Of a stretch of 45,469 bases of DNA, positions 1 through 8,630 are shown piece by piece. Origin of the DNA: Nocardiopsis xinjiangensis YIM 90004 (GTDB lineage: Bacteria; Actinomycetota; Actinomycetes; Streptosporangiales; Streptosporangiaceae). Location of the stretch: positions 27,717 through 73,185 of the forward strand of contig NZ_ANBE01000028.1 of NCBI RefSeq assembly GCF_000341145.1, written 5' to 3'. A model generated the notes under the pieces. That model did not search any database. It was not told the DNA's origin and was given only the letters and a program-made list of their open reading frames with translations. A program made the position numbers and the translations under genes. Positions within the stretch are counted from its first letter, which is position 1. Each line of letters starts with the position of its first letter.

Positions 1-892
1 CATCGGGATTGCCCACGGAAGCACCCCGGCACACGAAGCACTCCATGTCCACTTCGGCCGAGGGCTCGGTGAAGGGGAAGTAGGAAGCACGGAAGCGCGT
101 GCGCAGGCCCTCACCGAAGACGGCGCCGACGAAGGAGTCGATGGCACCGCGCAGGTGGGCCAGGGTGATGCCCCGGTCCACGACCAGGCCCTCGAGCTGG
201 TGGAAGACCGGGGTGTGCGTGGCGTCGAGCTCGTCGGTGCGGAAGGTCTTGCCCGGAGCGACCACGTAGACCGGCAGCTCGCGCTCGAGCAGGGCGCGCA
301 CCTGGACCGGAGAGGTGTGGGTACGCAGGACCATGCCGGAGTCGCCGCTCTTCCCGCTCTCCACGAAGAAGGTGTCCTGCATCGTGCGGGCGGGGTGGTC
401 CGGCTCGAAGTTGAGGGCGTCGAAGTTGAACCACTCGGCCTCGACCTCGGGGCCCTCGGCGACCTCGAAGCCCATGCCGACGAACACGTCGGTCATGCGC
501 TCGGCGACGGTGGTCAGCGGGTGGCGCGCGCCGCGGAGCGTGCGGTCCCAGGGCAGGGTGACGTCGACGCGCTCCTCCACGAGGACCCGCTCGTCGCGCT
601 CGGTCTCCAGGACGGCCTGGCGGGCCTTGAGGGCCTGGCCGACATCGCGGCGGGCCCCGCCCACGCGCTTTCCGGCGTCGGCCTTGGCGGCCGGCGGCAG
701 AGCGCCGATCTCCCGGTTGGCCAGAGCCAGTGGGGAACGGTCCGAGGCGTGGGCGAGCCGGACCTCCTTGAGTTCGCCGAGGTCGCCGGCGGCCTCGATG
801 GCCGACAGCGCTTCCTCGCGCATACGGGCGACCTCGTCGGGGTGCAGGGGTGTCACCTCGACCGGGTCGTAGGAATTGTTGGGTGCAGACAT
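1..892 (-). CDS. pheS: Phenylalanyl-tRNA synthetase alpha subunit, 3' end cut by the window
   Basis: PheS pairs with PheT to charge tRNA-Phe with phenylalanine in the cytoplasm. About 297 codons are visible from ATG at 892 to the left edge, so the C-terminus and presumably pheT lie outside. The translation starts MSAPNNSYDPVEVTPLHP, has the N-terminal coiled-coil region, then the class II core: the motif 2 region reads FRTDELDATHTPVFHQLEG and is followed by SYFPFTEPSAEVDM. A GCGAGG stretch 9 nt upstream is the likely ribosome site. The gene follows the histidine kinase on the same strand after about 180 bases in which I see no leader peptide or T-box. Identity is certain; only the missing end is unknown. 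Confidence 0.96.
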   Translation of the reverse strand, partial: MSAPNNSYDPVEVTPLHPDEVARMREEALSAIEAAGDLGELKEVRLAHASDRSPLALANREIGALPPAAKADAGKRVGGARRDVGQALKARQAVLETERDERVLVEERVDVTLPWDRTLRGARHPLTTVAERMTDVFVGMGFEVAEGPEVEAEWFNFDALNFEPDHPARTMQDTFFVESGKSGDSGMVLRTHTSPVQVRALLERELPVYVVAPGKTFRTDELDATHTPVFHQLEGLVVDRGITLAHLRGAIDSFVGAVFGEGLRTRFRASYFPFTEPSAEVDMECFVCRGASVGNPD

Positions 893-1074
893 GATGGGTT
901 GCCTCGCCGCTGGCCCCGGCCCAGGGGTCGGGGCGCACGGCAGTCACGGTCCGCTCGGGGCGGACGAAGCCGACAGGAAGCACAGACGGGTTTCGGGCAG
1001 GCCACGGGAGAGCCGGATACGGGACACCGGGGCCGGCCGTTGCGCCCACCGGGATGCTGGAGTGACTGATCTGC

Positions 1075-2208
1075 TCAGACGAACTCGGGCGCCCCGGCGG
1101 GCACGGTAAATCGGAACTCGGCACCGCCACCGGGGGCGCGTCCGACGGTGATCGTTCCGCCGTGGGCCTCCACCAGGCCCTTCACGATGAAGAGCCCGAG
1201 GCCGGTGCCGCTCCGGCGCTTGCTGCGCCAGAACTGGCGGAAGACGCGCGGAATGGTCTCGGGCGCAATACCCTGGCCTTCGTCGCGCACCGACACCGCT
1301 GCTCCTCCTTCACACGGCTCGATCACCACACTGACAGTACCAGCGCCGTGCCGTACCCCGTTTTCCACGAGGTTGGCCAGGATCTGTTCGAGTTTGTCGG
1401 GGTCGAGCCACATCTGCGGGATCTCGTTGTGGACGCGGACGTCGAAGCGGGCCTCGTCCTCGCCGGAGAAGACGCGGCCGGCGACCACGCGCCGGACGGC
1501 CTCGTGCAGGTCGACGACCTGGCGGCGCACCTCGAGGCGGCCGGACTCGATACGTGAGACGTCGAGGAGGTCGTGGATGAGGCGGGTGACACGGTCGGCG
1601 TCGGCGTTGACCGTCTCCAGCATGAAGAGCTTCTGCTTGTCGGTCAGACGCTCCCACTTGGTGAGCAGGGTCGAGGTGAAGCCCTTGACGCTGGTGAGGG
1701 GCGAACGCAGTTCGTGGGCGACCTCGGAGACCAGGTCGGCCCTGCTGCGTTCGGCGCGGGTGGCGGCGTCGCGCAGTGTGACCACGAGGCGGATGAGGTC
1801 GCCCTCGGGCCGTGCCCGCACGTAGCGGGCGGCGACGAGGACCTCGCGTTCGTCGGGCAGGGAGAGGGAACGCTCGGCCTGGCGGACCCGGTCTCGGGCG
1901 CCGCCGTAGGGGTTGCTGGCCTCCCACCAGTCGTGCCCGTCGGGGCCCACGAACGGCAGGGCCGAGCGGAAGTCGCTTCCCAGGGCGGTCTCGGCGGGGA
2001 TCCCGGTGAGTTGGGCGGCGAGGCTGTTGAAGAGGATGACGCGGCCGCGGGCATCGGCCACCACGAGACCGTCGGGGAGGTCGTCCGCGCGTAGACCGGA
2101 GTCGGGCCCCCCGGCCTTCTCGGCCCCCGGCACCATCCCGTTGGACGGGTATGTGTGCGCGCCGTCCGAGTCCCCCGTCGGCTGGTCCGCCTTCCGGCCG
2201 CTGCCCAC
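1075..2208 (-). CDS. Soluble PAS-type sensor histidine kinase, orphan
   Basis: 377 residues from GTG, with GGGGAGAGG just upstream. A PAS-like region lies at about 40-110 (DGLVVADARGRVILFNSLAA). The HisKA H-box SEVAHELRSPLTSVKGF carries the phospho-accepting His165. The HATPase domain has the N box (LVENGVRHG, Asn283), G1 (RDEGQGIAPE), an F box (VFRQFW) and G2 (SGTGLGLFIVKGL). No membrane segment is seen, so it should be cytoplasmic. No response regulator gene is adjacent. It lies between the infC-rpmI-rplT-trmH genes and pheS; from memory a kinase sits in the same place in Streptomyces, suggesting a conserved link to translation genes, though ligand and partner are unknown. Confidence 0.93.
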   Translation of the reverse strand: MGSGRKADQPTGDSDGAHTYPSNGMVPGAEKAGGPDSGLRADDLPDGLVVADARGRVILFNSLAAQLTGIPAETALGSDFRSALPFVGPDGHDWWEASNPYGGARDRVRQAERSLSLPDEREVLVAARYVRARPEGDLIRLVVTLRDAATRAERSRADLVSEVAHELRSPLTSVKGFTSTLLTKWERLTDKQKLFMLETVNADADRVTRLIHDLLDVSRIESGRLEVRRQVVDLHEAVRRVVAGRVFSGEDEARFDVRVHNEIPQMWLDPDKLEQILANLVENGVRHGAGTVSVVIEPCEGGAAVSVRDEGQGIAPETIPRVFRQFWRSKRRSGTGLGLFIVKGLVEAHGGTITVGRAPGGGAEFRFTVPAGAPEFV

Positions 2209-2723
2209 GCCTCTCCCCGCTCCCTCGAAGGTCCACGATCACAGCACCCGGGCCGCGAACCGTCGACCGGCTCGTTGTCGTACCCGCGAGAACTCCGCAG
2301 GCGGTCTACCCTGCACCCCCGAACGGTACGCCCGACCTCCCCGGTCGGCCGCACATGGCGGGGGTCGAGCGTATAGGGGACCGCGGAACTCCGCGCACCC
2401 GGTCCGCCGAGAGGCCCCGTCAGACGCTCACGCGTTGTCGTCAAGCCTGCCCGTCCGAGGGCTCGGACGCACCGTTCTACCCGCGACACGGGTAAGGGCA
2501 TGCGGGTCCGCAGCTGCTACACCTGAACCACCGCGATCCGGGTCAGACCCTATCGGCCCCGAGCAATGGTGCACGTGCATTTCGGATAGATCGGGTCATC
2601 GGACCATGGGAACAGGGTCTTTCCGGAAGCCCGGAACAGGCACCACCCGAGCATCGGATCCACCTACTGTGCGTAATCGAATCCGGGGTCAGCTGGACCG
2701 ACACAGACGACTCGAGAGAGGGA
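2209..2723. other. 515-bp noncoding gap between kinase and trmH
   Basis: No reading frame here looks coding on either strand. A minus-strand -10-like TATACG lies at 2375-2370, and directly upstream of it is a perfect 14-bp inverted repeat, CGCGGA-AC-TCCGCG, at 2382-2395. This could be a promoter and operator for the kinase gene, but no good -35 box is visible. Confidence 0.4.
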
Positions 2724-3542
2724 TCAGGGCCGGCGCTGCTGCCGCGCGGTCGTGTAAAGACACACCGCTGCGGCCGTGGCCAGATTCAGACTTTCGGCCC
2801 CGCCGTAGATCGGGACGCTGACCGCGCCGTCCGTCAGGGACACGACGTCCTTGGGCAGCCCCCAGGCCTCGTTGCCGAAGACCCAGCCGACCGGACCGTC
2901 GAGACCACCGGCGTCGGCGACCTCGTGCAGGTCCTCGGTGCCGCTGCCGTCGGCGGCCAACACACGGGCACCGCAGCGGCGCAGCGCCTCGACCGCCTCG
3001 TTGACCGGGGCGCCCACCACCACGGGAAGGTGGAACAGGCTGCCGGCGGAAGCGCGCACGCACTTACCGTTGTAGGGGTCCACGGAGGCGTCGGTGAAGA
3101 CGACCACGTCCGCCCCGGCCGCATCTGCGGTACGCAGTACCGTTCCGGCGTTGCCCGGGTCCCGGACGTGGGAGAGGACGACCGCCAACCGGACATCGCC
3201 GACACTCTCCAGAGGGACGTCGACGAACTCGCAGACGGCGATGATGCCCTGCGGACTGACGGTCTGGGCCAACTCGGACATGACCTCCAAGCTGACCCTG
3301 TGTACCGGCAACCCCGCCCCATGGGCGGAGTCCACCAGTTCCACGTGGCGGCGCATGGCCTCGGCCGTGGCGAAGAGCTCCACCACGCCCGTGCCCCGGC
3401 GCCCTTCGGCCGCCAGGGCCTCACGCACCGCCTGCGGCCCTTCCACGAGGAAACGCCGCTCACGTTGTCGGAAGGTGCGCTTGGCGAGCCGCCGAACCCC
3501 CTTGATCCTGGGTGACCGGATACTCGTGAACTCGTGACTCAC
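2724..3542 (-). CDS. TrmH/SpoU-family RNA 2'-O-ribose methyltransferase
   Basis: A SAM-dependent RNA methyltransferase of the SPOUT superfamily, about 272 residues. The N-terminal substrate-binding region (FLVEGPQAVREAL) is followed by the three knot motifs: motif 1 RDPGNAGTVLRTADAAGAD, motif 2 WVFGNEAWGLP and motif 3 VSVPIYGGAESLNLATA. GTG at 3542 is taken as the start; TTG at 3545 is equally possible, and neither has a strong ribosome site. It begins 18 nt after the rplT stop, so it is probably translated from the infC-rpmI-rplT transcript. The exact target nucleotide (23S rRNA or tRNA) cannot be read from sequence. Confidence 0.92.
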   Translation of the reverse strand: MSHEFTSIRSPRIKGVRRLAKRTFRQRERRFLVEGPQAVREALAAEGRRGTGVVELFATAEAMRRHVELVDSAHGAGLPVHRVSLEVMSELAQTVSPQGIIAVCEFVDVPLESVGDVRLAVVLSHVRDPGNAGTVLRTADAAGADVVVFTDASVDPYNGKCVRASAGSLFHLPVVVGAPVNEAVEALRRCGARVLAADGSGTEDLHEVADAGGLDGPVGWVFGNEAWGLPKDVVSLTDGAVSVPIYGGAESLNLATAAAVCLYTTARQQRRP

Positions 3543-3560
3543 CAAGGCGCTACCGTTCCG

Positions 3561-3932
3561 TCAGGCCGCGGTCTGAGCCGGCAAGGCCTGCTTGGCCTTC
3601 TCGACGAGCGCGGCGAACGCAGCCTCGTCGTTGACGGCCAGCTCGGCCAGCATGCGACGGTCGACCTCGATCTCGGCCAGCTTCAGGCCCTGGATGAGGC
3701 GGTTGTAGGTCATCCCGTGAACGCGGGAAGCAGCGTTGATACGCTGGATCCACAGACGACGGAACTGCCCCTTCCGGTCCTTGCGGTCCCGGTAGGAGTA
3801 CGTCATCGAGTGGAGCATCTGCTCCTTGGCCTTGCGGTACAGGCGCGAACGCTGACCGCGGTAACCACTTGCACGGTCGAGGATGACCTTGCGCTTCTTC
3901 TTGGCGTTGAGAGCCCGCTTCACGCGTGCCAC
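3561..3932 (-). CDS. rplT: 50S ribosomal protein L20
   Basis: L20 binds 23S rRNA early in large-subunit assembly. The protein is 123 residues from GTG at 3932 (product begins [15 protein letters not shown]), with GAGGGA upstream. A longer in-frame start at 3965 would add 11 residues foreign to the family and is rejected. The basic N-terminus and the conserved [17 protein letters not shown] and [19 protein letters not shown] segments are present. In other bacteria L20 can repress its own operon by binding leader or internal RNA. Here it follows rpmI by about 170 bases and precedes trmH. Confidence 0.97.
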   Translation of the reverse strand: MARVKRALNAKKKRKVILDRASGYRGQRSRLYRKAKEQMLHSMTYSYRDRKDRKGQFRRLWIQRINAASRVHGMTYNRLIQGLKLAEIEVDRRMLAELAVNDEAAFAALVEKAKQALPAQTAA

Positions 3933-4104
3933 TGTGACTCCCTCATAGTCTCTTCCGGCGCGCACGGCGCGCCGACCGGCCCGGGTCGAGGCCCGGCGGC
4001 CGTGTTCGCTTCAGGTGTGGGGTGTCCCCGGGGGCGGCGGCACAGCGACTGCGCTTCACCGCCGGCGGACGACAGACTCGTCGGCTCGGCTGTATCAGCC
4101 GGTC

Positions 4105-4299
4105 TTACCTACCGAGGAGCTTCGAGATCTTCTTCTCGTCCGCGGGAGCGAGCACGACCTCGTCGGAGAGACGGCGCTTACGCTTGGAGGTCTTGTGCTC
4201 GAGGATGTGGTTCTTGTTGGCACGGCGGCGCATGATCTTGCCGGAACCGGTGACCCGGAAACGGTCCTTGGCTCCACTGTGGGACTTGTTCTTCGGCAT
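4105..4299 (-). CDS. rpmI: 50S ribosomal protein L35
   Basis: A 64-residue basic protein of the large subunit, full family length. It starts [20 protein letters not shown] and has the [20 protein letters not shown] core. The start is ATG with AGGAG about 11 nt upstream. It lies between infC and rplT in the canonical order infC-rpmI-rplT. Confidence 0.97.
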   Translation of the reverse strand: MPKNKSHSGAKDRFRVTGSGKIMRRRANKNHILEHKTSKRKRRLSDEVVLAPADEKKISKLLGR

Positions 4300-4486
4300 G
4301 TCGCCGTCGTCTCCTACTCCGTCGGCGCGTATCCCGCTCGAAACGGGTCACGCTGTTCTTCCGCTGCTACGGCGGGCCCTCGAGGGCGCCGCCTCGCGCA
4401 TCTGGACCGCTGGGCGCACAGCCCTTCCCACCACCCGGTCTCCGCCTGGGCGTCGGCCGGGCGGTGGAGGACCAGCCCTGTCGCCG

Positions 4487-5074
4487 CTAGGCCTTGTCGC
4501 GCTGCTCGCGGCGGGACTTCTCCCCCGCAGCAGCCGCTCGGGCCTCGGCCTTGTGCTCGGAACGCCGCTTGTGCGGACCGATCACCATGACCATGTTGCG
4601 GCCGTCCTGCTTCGGCTGGGATTCGACCTGGCCGAGATCCTTGACGTCCTCCGCGAGGCGTGCCAGCAGCCGGCGACCCAGCTCGGGGCGGGACTGCTCG
4701 CGACCACGGAACATGATCGTCACCTTGACCTTGTCCCCACCCTTGAGGAACCGGACGACGTGACCCTTCTTGGTCTCGTAGTCGTTCGGGTCGATCTTCG
4801 GGCGGAGCTTGATCTCCTTGATGATCGTATTCGACTGGTTCTTGCGCGACTCGCGTGCCTTGACCGCGGACTCATACTTGTACTTGCCGTAGTCCATCAG
4901 CTTGGCGACCGGAGGACGGGCGGTCGGTGCGACCTCGACGAGGTCGAGGTCGGACTCCTGGGCCAGACGCAGCGCGTCCTGGACCGAGACGATTCCGACC
5001 TGCTCACCGTTGGGTCCGACGAGTCGGACCTCGGGAACCCGGATACGGTCATTGATGCGGGGCTCGGCGCTGAT
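4487..5074 (-). CDS. infC: Translation initiation factor IF-3, apparent AUC start
   Basis: IF-3 binds the 30S subunit, prevents premature 50S joining and checks the start codon. Both domains are present: the N-terminal part ([20 protein letters not shown]), the linker ([10 protein letters not shown]) and the C-terminal domain ([18 protein letters not shown]). Homology starts at ISAEPRIND, whose first codon is ATC at 5074-5072, preceded by GGGAGG six bases upstream. The only in-frame conventional start is GTG at 5149, which would add 25 residues, use AGA, CTA and AGG codons and bury the ribosome site inside the gene. I infer initiation at AUC; E. coli infC similarly uses AUU, through which IF-3 represses itself. 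Confidence 0.93.
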   Translation of the reverse strand: MSAEPRINDRIRVPEVRLVGPNGEQVGIVSVQDALRLAQESDLDLVEVAPTARPPVAKLMDYGKYKYESAVKARESRKNQSNTIIKEIKLRPKIDPNDYETKKGHVVRFLKGGDKVKVTIMFRGREQSRPELGRRLLARLAEDVKDLGQVESQPKQDGRNMVMVIGPHKRRSEHKAEARAAAAGEKSRREQRDKA

Positions 5075-5415
5075 GGGACCCCTCCCTAGCTTTCTCGGAT
5101 TACCTGGGACCGGCCGCCCGGTGGGCGGTCCGCTCGGCCGCACGGCCACCCTCGGGTGTTCCGGTCGACCGGGTCGGGGTCCCCGTGAAACGCGAAAACC
5201 CCGCCAGCGAATGCAAGCGGGGCGTACCGACCGGATTATTCCGTCACGGGCCGACGCCGTAGAACACCGGCCTCACCGGTGCCGCACGCGACGTCGGGCC
5301 CGTATCGACGGGCCGGAACCCACTCGGGCGGTACCCGGCGGGTGGGAGGAACACCTCCGCTTGCGCGTCCGGTGTGCTCGAAACGCACCGGACCAAGTCG
5401 TTGTGCACCAATATA
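5075..5415 (-). promoter_or_regulatory. infC operon promoter and structured leader
   Basis: An extended -10 box, TGGTATATT (hexamer 5415-5410), lies just after aroE and would give a leader of about 330 nt before the infC AUC codon. The leader holds an 8-bp hairpin (arms 5393-5386 and 5374-5367, GTCCGGTG/CACCGGAC), a GGAGG/CCTCC hairpin at 5345-5358, and then an intrinsic-terminator-like hairpin at 5222-5199. A good -35 box is not visible. Confidence 0.5.
5187..5222 (-). terminator. Terminator or attenuator in the infC leader
   Basis: Read on the minus strand, CCCCGC and GCGGGG pair across a 12-nt loop (5222-5199) and are followed by TTTTCGCG. It can end aroE transcription, or act as an attenuator if the promoter at 5415-5410 is real. 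Confidence 0.55.
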
Positions 5416-5441
5416 CCAGGCGCCGGAAGCGCTCGGGACAC

Positions 5442-6278
5442 TCAGTTCCGCGCCTCACGCGCACGGCGGTCCAGCTCGGCCTCCCCCGCCGCGCGCATGG
5501 CATCGACCGGGACGTCCTCGCGCCCGGTCATCAGGCGCACCTGGGCCACGGCCTGGTGCAGCAGCATCGGGAAGCCCCCGACCACACGGCCCCCTCGCCC
5601 GGCGACCGCGCGTGCGGCCTCCGTGGGCCAGGGGGCGTAGACCACGTCGAACAGGTCGGCGCGGGAAGCGGCCAGTGCGTCACGGTAGCGGTCGGCCGCC
5701 CCCGAGGGCAGCGTGGACACCACCAGGTCGACGTCGATGCGGTCCTCCAGTTCCTCCAGAGGGGCCACCTCGATGTCGAGGCCGAGCCTGCGGACCGCCT
5801 CGGAGACCTCCCCGGTGCGCGCGACGTTGCGAGCCAGGAGGGTGAGGGACTCCTGCACGTCCAGTTCCCGCAGGGCCGCGAGCGCGGAGGCCGCGGTGGC
5901 GCCCGCGCCGAGCACCAGGCAACGGCGCGGTGCCTTGATCCCGGCCTCGGTCAGAGCGGTGGTGATGCCTTCGACATCGGTGTTGTGGGCACCCCAGGAA
6001 CCGTCGCCGGCCCGCACCAGGGTGTTGGCACCGCCCACGGCCCGGGCCGTGGGCGAGACCCGGTCGGCCAGCTCCATGGCCCTGCGCTTGAGCGGCATGG
6101 TCAGCGACAGGCCGGCCCAGTCCGCACCGAGACCGCGCAGGAACGGGGCGAGCTCATCCTCCTCACACTCGTGCAGGCCATAGGCCCACCCCTCCAGGCC
6201 CATGGAGCGGTGGGCGGCTCCGTGCAGAACGGGCGAGAGGGAATGGGCCACCGGGGAACCCAGGACGGCGGCGCGCAT
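5442..6278 (-). CDS. aroE: Shikimate dehydrogenase
   Basis: Reduces 3-dehydroshikimate to shikimate with NADPH in aromatic amino acid synthesis. It has 278 residues, the usual length. Visible motifs are SLSPVLHGAA for substrate binding, LTMPLKRRA with the catalytic lysine, GGANTLV and HNTDVEG, and the NADP-binding loop VLGAGATAAS. Its ATG immediately abuts the mltG stop codon (6279-6281), so it is co-transcribed with yqgF and mltG. An infC promoter candidate begins within 30 bases of its stop. Confidence 0.95.
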   Translation of the reverse strand: MRAAVLGSPVAHSLSPVLHGAAHRSMGLEGWAYGLHECEEDELAPFLRGLGADWAGLSLTMPLKRRAMELADRVSPTARAVGGANTLVRAGDGSWGAHNTDVEGITTALTEAGIKAPRRCLVLGAGATAASALAALRELDVQESLTLLARNVARTGEVSEAVRRLGLDIEVAPLEELEDRIDVDLVVSTLPSGAADRYRDALAASRADLFDVVYAPWPTEAARAVAGRGGRVVGGFPMLLHQAVAQVRLMTGREDVPVDAMRAAGEAELDRRAREARN

Positions 6279-8630
6279 CTACTCGCCACCTCCCCAGTTC
6301 TCCTGGAACCGCGCCTTGAGCTCCTCGAACTCCTCGTGGCTGTCGGTGAACTCGGTCACGCCGTTCTCGGGGTCGGTGGCAACGAAGTAGAGCCAGTCGC
6401 CCTCCTCCGGTTCCAGGGCGGCCTCGATGGCGTCCACCCCCGGCGCCACGAACGGGCCCGGGATCAGACCGGTGTTGTAGTAGGTGTCGAACCCGCTGGT
6501 GTCGGCCTCGCACTCGGCGAGCTGGTCGTTGTCGAGCGCGATGCCGTAGGTGTCGATGGCGTAGAAGCAGGTGCTGTCCATCTGCAGCGGCATGTCGATG
6601 TCGAGCCGGTTGTGCACCACACGGGAGATCTTGGGCATGTCCTCGGCGCTACCGCTCTCGGCCTGCACGATCGAGGCGATGGCCATGATCTCGTTGGGGT
6701 CGTAGCCGACCTCTGCGGCGCGGCCCTCGAGATCGATCTCGTCGGCGGTCTGACGGTACTGCGTGACCATGGTCTTGAGTACGGACAGCGGATCGGCGTC
6801 GGGCTCGAAACGGTAGGTCGAGGGGAAGAGGTAACCCTCGGGCCCCTCCGTCGCGTAGTCGGGGAGGTTGAGTTCCTCGGTCTGCTCGTAGGCCTCCTGC
6901 AGCTCCGCCTCACTGATGGCGGTCTGCTCGTCGATCGAGCGCATTATGCGCTCGGCACGCAGGCCCTCGGGGATGCTCACCCGCCCGCCGAGGCGGTTGT
7001 CCGAGTCGAACAGGGCCTCGACAGCGTGCTCGGCGCTCATCTCCTCGGCGAGGCGGTAGGTGCCGGGGGTGAGCTCCTGGTCGGGCACGGCACCCAGGGC
7101 GTTGGTGAAGGAGCGTTTGCTCGCGACCACGTTCTCGTCGGCGAGGTTCTCCGCGACGGCGGCGCCGCTCTCGCCCTCCTCGATGACGAAGGTGACCTCG
7201 CCCGTTCCCTCGCCCTCGTGATCGGCGGGGAAGACGTAGAGGCGCCCCACACCGAAACCACCACCGGCGATGGCCAGCACCAGGACCGTGGCCATGAGGC
7301 CCATCCGGTTCTTGCCCTGCTTGCCGCCCCTGGCCTTCCTGCCCTGCTTGCCCTTGTTCTGGGCGCGGCGCTGGGCCTCCTTGAGCTTGCGGCGGCTGCT
7401 GCGGCTGCCTCCGTAGGCCTCTGCGATGTCGGCGAGTCCGGGCTCGTGGTCCTCGTCGTCCTCGGGCTCTTCTTCCTGTGCCTCGACGGTCTCCTCGGCC
7501 GCTTCGGGTTCTTCGACCGGCGCCCCCTTGCGGCGGGGACGCCGTCCACGGCCCCGGCGGCGGGAGCGGGGCTCCTTCTGGGGCTCCTCCTCCTGGACCG
7601 TTTCCGCCGCAGGGGCGGTCTCGGCCTCCTGCTCGGCCGCACGGCGGGGACGCCGTCCGCGGCCCCGGCGGCGGGAGCGGGGCTCCTTCTGGGGTTCCTC
7701 CTCCTGGGCCGTTTCCGCCGCAGGGGCGGTCCCGGCCTCCTGCTCGGCCGCACGGCGGGCACGCCGGGACCGCCGAGGGGGCCGTGGTTCCTCCGGTTCG
7801 GGCTCCGGCTCGGGTCCGGTCGCCGCGAAGGCCCCCGAGTGCCGGGCATCAGCGTCGTGGGCACCACTGTCCCAGGGCTCCGGGGCGGGCATCGAACCGC
7901 TGTCCTCGGCTCGTCGGCGACGGCGGCTGCGGCGGCGCGGAGGTTCCTCCTCCTCGTCCTCGTCCTTCACGCGGGAGAAGACCCCGGAGTCGGCGGAGGT
8001 GTGCACGCCCGGGAAGTTGCCGCTGTCGAAGACATCGGTCTCGTCGGGAACCTCGGCGAGGAAACCGTCCCCGGAGTTCTGCTCGGGCCGGGCGCGGCGG
8101 CGCGAACGGCGGCCGGAGGGCGGCTCCTCGAGAGCCCGGCCGTCGGGATCCGGGGCCTCGACGCGCTGCCGGCGCCCGCGGCGGGGACCGGGGTCGGCCT
8201 CCTCGGCGGGGGCACCGTCCCACGGGGAGGAGCCGCTCGCGGGACCGTCGGCACGGGGGTCCTGGATGGCCGACGGGTCACCGCCGAGCTCGGCCAGCGC
8301 CGCCAAGGCGTCCTGGGCGGGGGCATGGTGCTCGGGGCGTCCCTCCCCGGTGCGTGCCGCGCGTCCACCGCGAAGGGCCTCGGCTGCACCGCTGCGGCGC
8401 GAGGGTTGATCACCCGGGTCCGGGGGCTCGGACCGGTGCCGCCGCCCGCGAGGCGGCTCCTGGCCCGCCGCCGGTTGCTGCGGCCATGCCTCGGAGGGCT
8501 CCCTACGCGCCCGGCGTCCCCGCGGCGGGGGATGCGCAGGCGGCGGATCGCTGAGCGGATCATGGTCGTAACCGCGCTCGGCACGTCCACGGTAGGGATC
8601 GTTGGGGTAATCATCCCTGTCGGTCATCAT
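6279..8630 (-). CDS. mltG: Endolytic murein transglycosylase MltG with long disordered N-terminus
   Basis: MltG cuts nascent peptidoglycan strands at the outer face of the membrane and sets glycan length. This protein has 783 residues against about 340 in E. coli. Residues 1 to about 435 are low-complexity Arg/Glu/Pro/Ala sequence predicted cytoplasmic and disordered, including two near-identical 37-residue repeats. A single membrane segment (MGLMATVLVLAIAGGGFGVG) lies at about 440-460, followed by the YceG domain with the catalytic glutamate in ASIVQAESGS (Glu658) and NRLDIDMPLQMDSTC. Two adjacent ATG codons (8630 and 8627) can serve as start; the first overlaps the yqgF stop. The extension may bind divisome or regulatory partners, an inference only. 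Confidence 0.93.
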   Translation of the reverse strand: MMTDRDDYPNDPYRGRAERGYDHDPLSDPPPAHPPPRGRRARREPSEAWPQQPAAGQEPPRGRRHRSEPPDPGDQPSRRSGAAEALRGGRAARTGEGRPEHHAPAQDALAALAELGGDPSAIQDPRADGPASGSSPWDGAPAEEADPGPRRGRRQRVEAPDPDGRALEEPPSGRRSRRRARPEQNSGDGFLAEVPDETDVFDSGNFPGVHTSADSGVFSRVKDEDEEEEPPRRRSRRRRRAEDSGSMPAPEPWDSGAHDADARHSGAFAATGPEPEPEPEEPRPPRRSRRARRAAEQEAGTAPAAETAQEEEPQKEPRSRRRGRGRRPRRAAEQEAETAPAAETVQEEEPQKEPRSRRRGRGRRPRRKGAPVEEPEAAEETVEAQEEEPEDDEDHEPGLADIAEAYGGSRSSRRKLKEAQRRAQNKGKQGRKARGGKQGKNRMGLMATVLVLAIAGGGFGVGRLYVFPADHEGEGTGEVTFVIEEGESGAAVAENLADENVVASKRSFTNALGAVPDQELTPGTYRLAEEMSAEHAVEALFDSDNRLGGRVSIPEGLRAERIMRSIDEQTAISEAELQEAYEQTEELNLPDYATEGPEGYLFPSTYRFEPDADPLSVLKTMVTQYRQTADEIDLEGRAAEVGYDPNEIMAIASIVQAESGSAEDMPKISRVVHNRLDIDMPLQMDSTCFYAIDTYGIALDNDQLAECEADTSGFDTYYNTGLIPGPFVAPGVDAIEAALEPEEGDWLYFVATDPENGVTEFTDSHEEFEELKARFQENWGGGE
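7531..7752. repeat. Two in-frame 111-bp tandem repeats inside mltG
   Basis: Positions 7531-7641 and 7642-7752 are near-identical with a period of 111 bp. Each encodes a 37-residue unit that runs from an acidic half (AAEQEAETAPAAETVQEEEP) to an arginine block (RSRRRGRGRRPRR). Confidence 0.85.
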
